From: Sphingobacteriaceae bacterium DW12
GTDB taxonomy: Bacteria; Bacteroidota; Bacteroidia; Sphingobacteriales; Sphingobacteriaceae
DNA: 64,000 nt
Assembly: GCA_000783305.1 (NCBI GenBank)
Contig: JROE01000004.1
Span: forward strand, 372,001-436,000
Reading direction: 5' to 3'
The notes under the pieces were generated by a model. The model worked only from the letters and a program-made list of their open reading frames with translations, was not told the origin of the DNA and did not search any database. Below, piece after piece: positions 37,775 through 47,700 of the stretch (positions are counted from its first letter, which is position 1; every line of letters begins with the position of its first letter). The position numbers and the translations under genes were made by a program.

Positions 37775-38281
37775 TTATCTAAGGTACGAAGCTGGATCTT
37801 TATATTTAACCGTTTGGAGGTGTTCGCAGTACAAGACCAACTCCCCGTCGTTCTTGAATACTTCATAGCTAGCCGTATACAGGCCCATATTTTCGTATTT
37901 TGGAGATTTGCTAAGGTCTGTTTTTATAGCATATAGGGTATCTCCGATGAATACGGGTTTGATAAACCGCAGCTTATCGTAACCATAGCTAAATGCATGT
38001 ACGCAATTGGTGGCTACGAGTCCCAGTCCGACACTGAATACAAAGGCTCCCGCCACCAGCCGCTTTCCAAATAGACCTTCTTGCGTAGCAAATATTTCAT
38101 CTGCGACATAAGGGTGCATATCCTGCACCAATGCATTGAACTGCATACTCTCCCCTTCGCTGATGGTTCTTCGAATGGATCGGATCCGCTTTCCGATTTC
38201 AATATCTTCATAAAACCAATTTTCGGCGTTCCAAACGGCAATATTACGATGTAATCGGGAATCGGGATTAGGATTTTTCAT
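37775..38281 (-). CDS. MaoC-type hotdog protein lacking the catalytic His, locus D
   Basis: This 168-residue hotdog protein is related to its neighbour at 37325. The expected dyad region reads [10 protein letters not shown]: Asp54 is kept, but the position five residues later is Val59 where the hydratase motif (D-W-H-P-L-H) has His. The loop [20 protein letters not shown] and the half-fold [19 protein letters not shown] are intact. The fold is thus preserved while the active site looks incomplete. That suits a structural or substrate-binding partner in a heteromeric hydratase. The alternative is activity on a different thioester. It lies between the CoA-transferases and the catalytic paralogue. 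Confidence 0.85.
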   Translation of the reverse strand: MKNPNPDSRLHRNIAVWNAENWFYEDIEIGKRIRSIRRTISEGESMQFNALVQDMHPYVADEIFATQEGLFGKRLVAGAFVFSVGLGLVATNCVHAFSYGYDKLRFIKPVFIGDTLYAIKTDLSKSPKYENMGLYTASYEVFKNDGELVLYCEHLQTVKYKDPASYLR

Positions 38282-38300
38282 CTTATTATAAATTTAAAAA

Positions 38301-39443
38301 TTACAAACCAAACTCTATTACAATACTATCTGTGTGCTCTCCTAAAGCTGGAGCACCCTTCGGAGACTTCAAAAGCTCTCCATCTACACGAATGGGACAT
38401 CTGGTCGTACGGACAAGCTTGTCGCCACATTTGACTACTTGTTCCATATCGAGAGCTACATACCCTTCCTCTTGTCTCAACTGGTCATAGTCTAGCACCG
38501 CTGCACACCATATATCTGCTGATTCGAGCATCGCCAACCATTCTTTAGTCGTTTTTCCAAGTAGATGGGTTTTCAAAATCGCTTTTATCTCATCTCTCAA
38601 GGAATACCATTTCTGCTGATCGGTATAGGCAGACAACGGTGGACAATCCAATAAAACTGCTAGCACTGGAATGGGGGCCATCGCGATAGCAATATAGGAG
38701 TCCATTGTTTTATAAATACCGTAGGGTGCGGCAATATATGCATGGGCGCTATTGATTTGACCTCGCTCAGGGAGTTGGTTCCCGTCGTTGAAATAGGTGG
38801 TCAATACTTCAAATTGAAAATCTAATAGACTCTCGAGCATACTTACAGAAACGTATGCTCCAGTATTGGTGATAAAACGCTCCCAAATAGCCGTGAGGAT
38901 GCCCTGTACTAAATGTGTGCCCGCTAGGATATCGGCGACCGCTACTCCCATGGGAATAGGTGCTGCTCCGCGGTTACCGCTTAGATGGGTCAATCCAGAA
39001 ATGGCCTGTAACAACAAATCCTGTCCAGGTAGACCCCTCCACTCACCGACCTCACCATAGCCACTGATAGAAGCATAGATTAAGGTGGGGTTAATCTTTT
39101 TGATCTCTTCATAGCTCAACCCCAATCGCTCCATTACCCCGGGTCTGAAATTATGGATCAACACGTCTGCTTTCGCGATTAATTTTTTAATCTTTGCTAG
39201 CTGCTCAATTGATTTTATATCTGCTTCAAAGCTCTCCTTATTCCGATTGATTGCATGAAAAATAGTCGATTCGCCGTCAATATTCGTTTCAGAGACATAT
39301 AGCGAACGGCATATATCACCTACCCCTGGTCGCTCGACTTTGATGACTCTTGCCCCCATATCGGCAAGGCGTAAACTAGCTGAGGGTGCGGATAAAAACT
39401 GGCTAAAGTCCAGCACGAGATAACCTGTTAATAATTTCATCAT
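38301..39443 (-). CDS. Family III (CaiB/BaiF) CoA-transferase, second of a pair, locus D
   Basis: This 380-residue CoA-transferase moves CoA from an acyl-CoA to a carboxylic acid. It opens with VLDFSQFLSAPSASLRLADMG, the family nucleotide/CoA loop. It also carries AINRNKESF, NFRPGVMERLGLSYEE and PGQDLLLQAISGLT. The catalytic Asp aligns as Asp171 (VAVADILAG), matching Asp169 of formyl-CoA transferase. The start ATG overlaps the stop of the upstream paralogue as ATGA (39440-39443). The two proteins may form a heteromer like those known for benzylsuccinate or malate CoA-transferases. The substrate is unknown. Confidence 0.93.
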   Translation of the reverse strand: MMKLLTGYLVLDFSQFLSAPSASLRLADMGARVIKVERPGVGDICRSLYVSETNIDGESTIFHAINRNKESFEADIKSIEQLAKIKKLIAKADVLIHNFRPGVMERLGLSYEEIKKINPTLIYASISGYGEVGEWRGLPGQDLLLQAISGLTHLSGNRGAAPIPMGVAVADILAGTHLVQGILTAIWERFITNTGAYVSVSMLESLLDFQFEVLTTYFNDGNQLPERGQINSAHAYIAAPYGIYKTMDSYIAIAMAPIPVLAVLLDCPPLSAYTDQQKWYSLRDEIKAILKTHLLGKTTKEWLAMLESADIWCAAVLDYDQLRQEEGYVALDMEQVVKCGDKLVRTTRCPIRVDGELLKSPKGAPALGEHTDSIVIEFGL

Positions 39444-40576
39444 GATGCAAGCTCGCTTTTAATACACTGGGTATCAGCACCGAGAACTGGTGCTGGTGTC
39501 GTAGATAAAAAATATTGTCCATTGATCCGAATAGGGCACCGTGTGGTCTTTATCTTTCTATCGGCCAACTGTATCCATTGTTCCATTTTCAAATCGGTAT
39601 AACCCTTCATCTCCATTAACTGTCGCCAATTCATTACCTGAGCTATCCAGAGATCCAACGGACGGCCCTTTTCCAACCAATAAGCGGTGGTATGTTGGAG
39701 CAAATGCTGTTGGAGAATGGCCTTGATTTCATCTCTTTTTGTGAAAGCATCTTGCTCGTCAAAACTTTCTAGCATTACACAGGCAATGGCCTCATTGAGT
39801 TTGCTAAGTGGCATCATGGCCACGGCAAGGTATCCATCCTTAGTTTGATAGATGCCATAGGGTGCACTTAATAGCGCATGTGCATTATTGGCGGCCGATC
39901 GCTTAGGTAGCGCACCGGAGTGGAAGTAAGTCGTAAAGAACTCAAACTGAAAATCAATCAATGACTCCAGCAAACTAAGTTGGAGCAAGGAACCTTTTCC
40001 TGTTCTCTTCCTTCGAATGAGGGCTGCTAAAATGGCCTGTACAGCCTGATTGCCGCATAGATAATCTCCCATGGCCAAGCCGAATGGCAAAAAATCATCC
40101 TCCCCATTTCCAGATGTATGAGCGAGTCCAGAAAGCGACTGTACGAGCAAATCCTGTCCGGGCTTATCTTTCCAGGGTCCCTGGTTTCCATAGCCTGTAA
40201 TAGAGGTATAGACAATAGCCGAATTGAGCTGTCGAACAGCCTCATATCCCAGCCCCTTTCTATCCATTACCCCTGGTCGAAAGTTTTCAATGATGACATC
40301 AGCTTTTGCAATGAGCTTATTCAACCATAGTCGATCATTAGCGTCGTCAAAATCCGTAGTAAAGCTCTCTTTATTCCGATTGATCGTGTGAAACAAAAGA
40401 GAATCATCTCCAACCCACATATCTTTAATCGCCAACCGCCGTCCTGCTTCGCCTCCTAAAGGCCGTTCAATCTTAATCACTCTGGCGCCCAAATCTGCTA
40501 ACCGTAGGCCTGCACATGGCCCAGACAGATATTGGCTAAATTCCAGGACCGTAATCCCTTTCAATGGTAGCTGCAT
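39440..40576 (-). CDS. Family III (CaiB/BaiF) CoA-transferase, first of a pair, locus D
   Basis: This protein has 378 residues and is collinear with the next gene product. It carries VLEFSQYLSGPCAGLRLADLG, TINRNKESF, NFRPGVMDRKGLGYEA and PGQDLLVQSLSGLAHTSG. The catalytic aspartate is Asp171 (LAMGDYLCG). Both paralogues keep the nucleophile, so both may be active, either as partners or on different acids. It starts 12 nt after the stop of the GH95-like gene and so joins the exported hydrolase genes to the cytoplasmic block. No CoA ligase or acyl-CoA dehydrogenase is encoded nearby. Confidence 0.93.
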   Translation of the reverse strand: MQLPLKGITVLEFSQYLSGPCAGLRLADLGARVIKIERPLGGEAGRRLAIKDMWVGDDSLLFHTINRNKESFTTDFDDANDRLWLNKLIAKADVIIENFRPGVMDRKGLGYEAVRQLNSAIVYTSITGYGNQGPWKDKPGQDLLVQSLSGLAHTSGNGEDDFLPFGLAMGDYLCGNQAVQAILAALIRRKRTGKGSLLQLSLLESLIDFQFEFFTTYFHSGALPKRSAANNAHALLSAPYGIYQTKDGYLAVAMMPLSKLNEAIACVMLESFDEQDAFTKRDEIKAILQQHLLQHTTAYWLEKGRPLDLWIAQVMNWRQLMEMKGYTDLKMEQWIQLADRKIKTTRCPIRINGQYFLSTTPAPVLGADTQCIKSELAS

Positions 40577-40588
40577 ATATTTAAGTAT

Positions 40589-43069
40589 TTAAAGTGACAG
40601 TAGTATTTGTTCACCCGGCTTGGTTTTAATCTCTATCCACTCGCCCGAAACCTTACTTTTGACACCATTGCGCTTCATATTGACCTCAGCGTTCCATGGG
40701 GAAAGTAATCTTAGTAACCCACCTTGCTCACTCTTGATTTCGACTTGCTGTACCACTCCATGCTGTTGGGTTGCACTGATCAAGAAAGCGCCTACTGCAC
40801 GTAAATCTTTGAATGAAGCGTCTTTCTCTTTGGGCCAGTTAGGAAATAGACGAAGTGTGCCATTGTAGCTCTGAAGTAAGCACTCATTGATGACTGCCGG
40901 CAGGCCAAAGTTCTCAAACCAAATCCCCATTTTACCCATATAGTCAAACTTGGTTCCGTCCGAATAACGACCGTGTACCTGTAAGACCTTATCGGTAGCT
41001 GTCCCATTGGGCAATAGCGAGTAGTTGATATGGCGCTTGAATTGCTCTATATCCAACATACCAATACGGGCGGCCTGTAGATTAGCAAACACGAGATCAT
41101 TTCCACCTTCATTTTGTTGATTTCGAAAAGTATTCTGAAGTATCTGTAAGGTATCTATGTGGGAATCTAAGCCATGTTGCTCTCCCGGAAACACGGTACT
41201 TAGAGGCAAGGGCACATTATATACGACCTGATCGTGTTCTCCTGGAACTGACACAAAGACCTCCCCGTATTTTGAAGATATTGTGGTCGGATATGCTGGA
41301 TAATGACGCTGTATCTCTTCGATAGATTTTAAAGTCTGCCTATCGACTTTCTCTGTCCCAAGAATCTTTGTCATCTTGATAAAAGCTTGAAAGAGAAATT
41401 TGGTTAATGCTAAATCGATGTTAACATCATAGTTGTATTCAAATCCTGGACGCAATCCGTATAACTCTGGGGGTACAGTTGGAAAGATGTGGTATTTGTC
41501 ATCTTTCCAACGATCACCACCTTTAGCATTTGGACGTGTCATATAAGCTACCATAAATTCTACGGCTTCCTTAATAGGACCATATGCTCTTTCTTTCAAA
41601 AAATCTCGATCGCCGGAATATAAATAATGCCACCATAATCCCTGTACGGTCCAAGGGGTTTCACTAATCTCCCATCCCCAATCTGGTACGGGATATGGAT
41701 TCATGGTCATATTGACCGGATAAGCGGAATGTGGGAAATAAGCCCCTGGCAGCTGATAATAATCCTTTGCCCATATGCGGGCCACGTCCATCAATGATTC
41801 CACCAAGCTTACATAAGGCAGGTTTTTTTCTAAATGATTACTAGAAAATGTCATCCAAAAGGGCTGTTGCGTATTATAATTCATATGATAGTCCCCGTGC
41901 CATGCTGTCCCGATATCATTATAGCTCCAATTGGCAAATAACCCAGGCGCTGTAATACCTTCTTTTGCTGCACAATTGAAAAAATACAGATTACGATACC
42001 AAATTTGTTCTAAAAAGCTATCGCTCAAATAGACACCGGATTTTTCCCAATATGAACGCCACACTTTATCAGCATTGGCTTTTGCACGATCAAATTCGCT
42101 CCAAGAAGATGAGTTCCCCCTCTTTTGAAGCACTGCAGTGCTTAAGCCTTCCATCAAACTCACACTTACTACAAATTCTTGATTATCTAGAAGGGCCCCC
42201 TCTAATATATGCATCTGCTCTTCGTTTCCATCCCAATTTATCCTTGATTTTTTTTTTAGAGATGTGCTACTATGTAAAGTCAAACTAAAGGCCTTATCCT
42301 GCGGATGCCCTATTTTCAAATTGTATATGTCCGGTTCTTGATAAGGAAGTATCTGTTTGAATGCCATTACGCCTTTATCCAACTCTTCCAAGGTGGTGAA
42401 TGCGGGTATATCCTTTGGCGTGGATGAATCTGGCATGATTCGGATGCGATTAAAAAAACTTTTCACTTTCTTTCCGTTTTTATCCATGAGCCGCATCCAT
42501 ATCTTGTCCTCCTTCATTTCGGTAAATAACTGTAGCACTACCTCTTCCTTATCAGCGGTTAGGAATTTTACATCACATATCCCATTTGCGATATCTAGAT
42601 GGTGACCAATAAGCTCGGCATGCCTTCGATCGAATCCCAGAACAATAGATCCTGCGGGAAAGGGTCTCGGATAGGGCTTGTTATAATTTTCGGCAGTCAT
42701 CTTGTTATAATCACGGTACCACGGATCATCGGTAAGATTTTTGAAAGTACTTGGGATTTGATCTACTTTGTCAAATACTTGCTGGAAAGTGCCAATTTTT
42801 TCTTTATTGTGCTCGGCAATCCGAATATCCCAAACATTGTTGTGCCCAAAATACAACACCACGGCATCTGGTCTTGTAGTGACAACCACTCCCAGTCCTC
42901 CATTGCCGAGCAGGGCACCCTCAAAAAAATCGGGTGCAGGTTTAGGATAATCGATTGCATGTTTTTGGGCTTGCTCGTATGACCGAGAGTGTTGTTGGGC
43001 TTGAATGTAGGCTGCAAATAACAGTAAGAAGCCAAATGTAGCTAAGGGCAGTTTAACATTTATTCTCAT
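40589..43069 (-). CDS. GH95-like exported hydrolase (alpha-L-fucosidase type), locus D
   Basis: This 826-residue protein has a signal peptide (TFGFLLLFAAYIQAQ). The N-terminal beta-domain begins FFEGALLGNGGLGVVV, the GH95-style 'iGNGrLGamv' opening. An (alpha/alpha)6 barrel follows. The active-site strand reads WHGDYHMNYNTQQPFW and keeps Asn397 and Asn399, equivalent to the base-activating pair known in the GH95 fucosidase AfcA. A late FENFGLPAVINECLLQSYNG segment and a C-terminal beta-sandwich complete the GH95 layout. It is more divergent than typical fucosidases, so L-galactose or another 6-deoxy sugar is possible. It follows a long hairpin after susD. Confidence 0.8.
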   Translation of the reverse strand: MRINVKLPLATFGFLLLFAAYIQAQQHSRSYEQAQKHAIDYPKPAPDFFEGALLGNGGLGVVVTTRPDAVVLYFGHNNVWDIRIAEHNKEKIGTFQQVFDKVDQIPSTFKNLTDDPWYRDYNKMTAENYNKPYPRPFPAGSIVLGFDRRHAELIGHHLDIANGICDVKFLTADKEEVVLQLFTEMKEDKIWMRLMDKNGKKVKSFFNRIRIMPDSSTPKDIPAFTTLEELDKGVMAFKQILPYQEPDIYNLKIGHPQDKAFSLTLHSSTSLKKKSRINWDGNEEQMHILEGALLDNQEFVVSVSLMEGLSTAVLQKRGNSSSWSEFDRAKANADKVWRSYWEKSGVYLSDSFLEQIWYRNLYFFNCAAKEGITAPGLFANWSYNDIGTAWHGDYHMNYNTQQPFWMTFSSNHLEKNLPYVSLVESLMDVARIWAKDYYQLPGAYFPHSAYPVNMTMNPYPVPDWGWEISETPWTVQGLWWHYLYSGDRDFLKERAYGPIKEAVEFMVAYMTRPNAKGGDRWKDDKYHIFPTVPPELYGLRPGFEYNYDVNIDLALTKFLFQAFIKMTKILGTEKVDRQTLKSIEEIQRHYPAYPTTISSKYGEVFVSVPGEHDQVVYNVPLPLSTVFPGEQHGLDSHIDTLQILQNTFRNQQNEGGNDLVFANLQAARIGMLDIEQFKRHINYSLLPNGTATDKVLQVHGRYSDGTKFDYMGKMGIWFENFGLPAVINECLLQSYNGTLRLFPNWPKEKDASFKDLRAVGAFLISATQQHGVVQQVEIKSEQGGLLRLLSPWNAEVNMKRNGVKSKVSGEWIEIKTKPGEQILLSL

Positions 43070-43154
43070 CGTATCAGAATCTGGTTTAAAAGTATTTCAC
43101 TTCGATAATCATTGGAAAGTGCTTCTCATAAGAATCGTCAGTGCTTGTTATCGG

Positions 43155-43210
43155 CAATACATATGCAGGGCTGGCAAAGTGATCTCCGCGCCCAGCCCTG
43201 GTATGTATTG
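43155..43210 (-). promoter_or_regulatory. Long hairpin between susD and the GH95-like gene, locus D
   Basis: The arms at 43155-43174 and 43192-43210 match over 18-19 positions with one bulge, including the GC-rich core CAGGGCTGG, around a 17-nt loop. It begins 10 nt after the susD stop and has no T-tract. It may protect the susCD part of the message or set its level relative to the downstream enzyme genes; this role is inferred. Confidence 0.6.
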
Positions 43211-43220
43211 TATCGGCTAT

Positions 43221-44741
43221 CTAATTATAATCTTCATTTTGAACTAATTGCTTGTTGCGATCCAGTTCGGACTGTGCAAAAGGCAACACATTGTTTTTTT
43301 CACCAAATTTCAGTGGTGCTCCACCTGGATTCTTTAGTGGCGCAAGTGTACTTTCCATAAGATTACGACGCTTGAGATCATAATAACGATGTCCTTCCAA
43401 TGCCAATTCAATCCTTCTTTCATGTAGAATGAAGTCTCGCAGCTTCTCTTTGGTATTGTACACCACCTCGTCTACTGGCGGCATATCTACACTTGTCCGT
43501 TGTCTAATCTCGTTCAAAGCGTCGTATATACTTTGGTCTGGGCCGCTCGCCTCATTCTTGGCTTCGGCATACATCAGCAGTACATCAGCGTATCGGAGAT
43601 GCACGATGTTCTGATCAGTTAGCGGTGTCTTACTTCTATCAAATGGCAACTTGGACAAATCGATGTATTTTTTCTGTACATAGGTTGTCAACAAGGGATC
43701 AGTTTCTTTAAACACCGATCCATCTGGATTGATATAGTCCTCGGTGGGCACTTTTATCGTAAATTTCAGGCGGGGATCCCGATTATTATAAGGATTGGCT
43801 AAATCATAACCCGACCCAGGTTCGTTAATACGCTTACCATTAGTCATTTCATAAGCATCTACCAGATTCTGGTAAGGAGCGATACCACCATACCATGCGA
43901 CTTCAACCAATACTCCCTCACCTCCTTGCGGATTGTTGGGAGCTAGATATTTGGTCGAAAATATGATTTCTGGATTATTCTGCTGTGTGGACGTCAAGAA
44001 CAGATTTGCATATCCTCCTTGATAAACCTGAAATTTACCACCGGTAATGATGTCATTGGAGGTACTGGCTGCCAAAGGCCAATTTTGCTGAAAGAGATAG
44101 ACCTTAGCCTTCAATGCCTGCGCACTACCCTTTACAGCATGGCCAGCATAAGCTACATCGGGTAAATTAGTAATGGCATAGTCCAATTCTTCATGTACGA
44201 ATGTCAATACGTCTTCTTTGGAGCTCTTTGCCACCTTGGCATCGTCAACAGTGACGGGTGCCGTTTTGTAGAGGATTACACCTCCGTAAGCCTGCACCAA
44301 ATCGAAATAGATCATCGCTCGAATGAATCGTACCTCCGCTTTGTACTTTGTTTTTTGAACCTCAGAGCTAGGAGCTTTGTCAATATTGTCCAGAAAAAAA
44401 TTGCAGCCTGCGATGGCTTCGTATGGTGTATTATAAAATGTTCCTGTGATATTAGTAGAATTGACTATACCCTGTGTCAAGTCGCCGAACCCGTAGAATG
44501 AGTGTCTATCAAGGGCATTGTCTGAGTAGGTATCCAACCATAGCTTGCCATGGCCGTAAAATCCATTCTGCAGTCGTCTATACACTCCTGCCAGACCCAT
44601 TTGTGCGTCTGCATCACTCTTCCAAAAGGTTTCACTGGCAATTGCTGCAGTGGGATTTTTATCTAGAAAGTCTTTTCTACAGGAGGTAAGCATACCGATC
44701 ATTATGATGATAAAGGATATGCTGGTGTGTTTTGCTTTCAT
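43221..44741 (-). CDS. SusD/RagB glycan-binding lipoprotein (classic type), locus D
   Basis: This 506-residue lipoprotein, counted from the ATG at 44741, has lipobox MLTSC followed by RKDFLDKNPTAAI. That start gives a clean signal peptide; an upstream ATG adds 13 residues. The core helix EVRFIRAMIYFDLVQAYGGVIL and the C-terminal HERRIELALEGHRYYDLKRR identify the RagB/SusD family (PF07980). The end reads NVLPFAQSELDRN, the standard closing motif. It partners the SusC encoded 54 nt upstream and should bind a fucosylated oligosaccharide, judging from the enzymes around it. Confidence 0.94.
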   Translation of the reverse strand: MKAKHTSISFIIIMIGMLTSCRKDFLDKNPTAAIASETFWKSDADAQMGLAGVYRRLQNGFYGHGKLWLDTYSDNALDRHSFYGFGDLTQGIVNSTNITGTFYNTPYEAIAGCNFFLDNIDKAPSSEVQKTKYKAEVRFIRAMIYFDLVQAYGGVILYKTAPVTVDDAKVAKSSKEDVLTFVHEELDYAITNLPDVAYAGHAVKGSAQALKAKVYLFQQNWPLAASTSNDIITGGKFQVYQGGYANLFLTSTQQNNPEIIFSTKYLAPNNPQGGEGVLVEVAWYGGIAPYQNLVDAYEMTNGKRINEPGSGYDLANPYNNRDPRLKFTIKVPTEDYINPDGSVFKETDPLLTTYVQKKYIDLSKLPFDRSKTPLTDQNIVHLRYADVLLMYAEAKNEASGPDQSIYDALNEIRQRTSVDMPPVDEVVYNTKEKLRDFILHERRIELALEGHRYYDLKRRNLMESTLAPLKNPGGAPLKFGEKNNVLPFAQSELDRNKQLVQNEDYN

Positions 44742-44795
44742 TATTCCTATTTTATATATTAAATACAATACTGTAATCAATTCAGCGGGTTCAGA

Positions 44796-47700
44796 TTAAT
44801 ACTTAATCTTGATTCCGGCGGTATACATTCTCAATTGTGGAAACTGTGCAAACCTCCCCGAACCTGACCTTTCTGGATCGTTTCCTTCATACTTGGTCCA
44901 CGTAATCAGATTGTCACCAGAAACATAAACCGTAATTCCTTTGGCGGCTACGCGTTGGGTTATGGACTCCGGAAAAGTGTAGGATAAATACAGATTTTTT
45001 AACCGCATATAGGATGCATCTTGTAAAAAATACGTAGATGGATAACCCGATACCCCTGCATAACCAGTCATGTAAACAGCAGGTACTGTATTGCTCGGAT
45101 TGGTCGGTGTCCATGCATCTAAAAATTTGGTTGGCGGTGCAGATCCCTGCATAAAAGGTTCATAGCCCCACTGGCTAACCTGCACTTTTTGTCCCTGCAC
45201 TCCTTGAAAGAATGCACTCAGATTAAATCCTTTCCAATCCGCATATAGGTTGAATGAATACGTATAGTCGGGAAATCGGCTAATCCTTATGCGATCCTCT
45301 GGACCTATCGTACCATTACCATCGGTATCTCGCATTTTGAGATCCCCTGGTTTGAGCGTACCGGAGTTGGGTTGCTTGGGTGAGCTATCAATCTCTTGTT
45401 GACTCTGGAAGATGCCAATCCAATCGTACAGATAAAAATTATCATATGGCTGCCCTACTTCAATGGTACCTACTGTCTCTGCCAATACTTTGGTCACTTT
45501 ATTGCGATAGCGATTGAATATTGCATTGACGCCGTAATTGAAATCTCCAATCTGATTCTGGTGACGTAGCTCTATTTCAATTCCTTTGTTGACCATGGCA
45601 CCAGCATTTACAATCGGTGCGGCCAAGCCAAGACTGGCAGGCTGGTCGGCCCGTACAGCCAAAATATCAGTTGTGTTTTTATAATACCAGTCAACAGTGG
45701 CTCCAAATAAGCCTCTAAAAATATCCACATCTAACCCGAAATCTGTAATCGCTGTTTTCTCCCAACGCAAATCCTTTTGTGTCAAACGAGTCAGTAATAC
45801 TCCGGATTCCAATGTGGAGAAAGGGTAGGTCGTATTAGAAAGAATATCTTGATAAGGATAGTAATCAGGATTTCCAGATCTGGTTATCTCTTGATTACCT
45901 AAGGCGCCGTATGATGCCCGCAATTTCAGATTATCCAACCAAGCAACATTATTTTTTACAAAGTCCTCTTCAGAAATCCGCCAGGCTGCAGACCCTCCGC
46001 CAAATGTACCCCATCTATATTTCGGATCTACACGCGAAGTACCGTCATGGCGAATATTACCTTCCAATATGTACTTTCCCTTATAATCGTATGTGGCTCG
46101 TCCAAATAATGACTGGAGCCCCCATTCAAAGGAATTGCCGCTAAGGGACTGATCTTTAGGCGAACTCCCATCTAATTCCATAATGGTATTGTTCGGAAAA
46201 TCATACCGATTGCCACCTATATTGGTACTTCTATTGTCTTGTTGCTCATAGCCCCCAAGAATCCCGATATTATGAGATTCATCAAAAGTCTTATTGTAAT
46301 TGAGCGTCGTATAGAACGTCTTGGTGATATTTCGGGCTGAGGTCTGTCTAAGCCCGAAGTATGATGGGTTTCCATTACCAACCTGCGGATATTCGCCACT
46401 GGCATCAGGTTGATAGGCAAACGATGGGCTGCCATATTGGCGCTGCCTATAATCTTGATTAAAAAAAGTAACTGCAGCTTTTGAGTGCCATTTCAGACCG
46501 GACATGATATCCACATCTACGAAAGCTTGCGCATTAACGTTGTAGTTTTTGGTCAATTGGGCACCCGTATTGTATACTTCTTCTACTGTCCGATTGGTTC
46601 CTCCGCTGGAAACATAGTCTCGAGCAGCTACACGACCACTGCCATCCGGAAGATAGGGTCTAAAAGTCGGCGCCGAAGCGTAGGCCAATAACAATAAATC
46701 ATCATTGGTCAACCAAGGTGCTTTAAAATCCTGATACGACATGTTAACATTGGTCCCGACTTTGACTCTTTTATGCACTTGCGTCGAATAATCCACCAAT
46801 CCATTATATCTCTTGTACAGGTATCCTTTGGTAATGCTATTTTGATCCAAATAATTGAAGGATATATTATGCGTGCTTTTATCACTGCCTCCCAAGAAGG
46901 CGAGATTATGATTCTGCATTGGTCCTTTGTCCAATACGTAATCCAACCAGTCAAAGTTGGGATATTGATCACTATTGGGGTTGTTTTTATAAGCATCGAT
47001 CTGTGCCTGTGTATATTGGGCGGGCTGCCCGCTTCGGGCTCGAGCAGCATTATACATCTCCATGTAGGTGACCGAATTGGTTATCAAATCAGGATATTTA
47101 GTGGCTTCACTCGTACCCCAGTTGCCATTATACTCGATGATACTGGTTCCTGCTTTTCCTTTTTTCGTGGTCACTAAGATTACTCCATTGGCCGCTCTAG
47201 CTCCATAGATAGATGCCGAGGCGGCATCCTTTAGTACGGTCACACTTTCAATATCTTGAGGGGAAAGGTTGGACATGGTCCCTACGATACCGTCAACCAA
47301 AACAAGCGGATTAGGTGATGCTCCATTGGAGCCAAATCCTCGTATCCGCATACTCCCATTGTCCCGACCAGGCTCACCCGTAGGCTGTACCACATCCAAC
47401 CCAGCAATTCGACCTTGTAAAAGGTTTTGAACATTTGGCACTGGCCGTTCGGTAATGGTCTTTCCAGAAACGCTGGCTACCGACCCTGATAGATTAATTT
47501 TCTTTTGTGTGGCATATCCCACGACGACAACTTCATCGATCTGTTCGGCGTCTTCCAGTAAGGTGACGGTGTAAGAACTGGAACTACCCACCACCACCTC
47601 CTGTGACTTGAAGCCTACAGAGGTAACAATCAAGACGTCATTCTGGGTCGCCTGGAGACTGAACCGTCCCTGGCCATCGGTTTTTACAGCTTGATTGGTC

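Noticed and set aside
37355-37936. Plus-strand frame of 193 codons opposite both MaoC genes
   Set aside because: It is antisense to two well-supported hotdog-protein genes and has no recognisable domain, so it is a codon-bias shadow.
46773-47177. Plus-strand frame of 134 codons inside the locus D susC gene
   Set aside because: It is antisense to the conserved plug region of SusC; the long frame follows from the codon use on the real strand.
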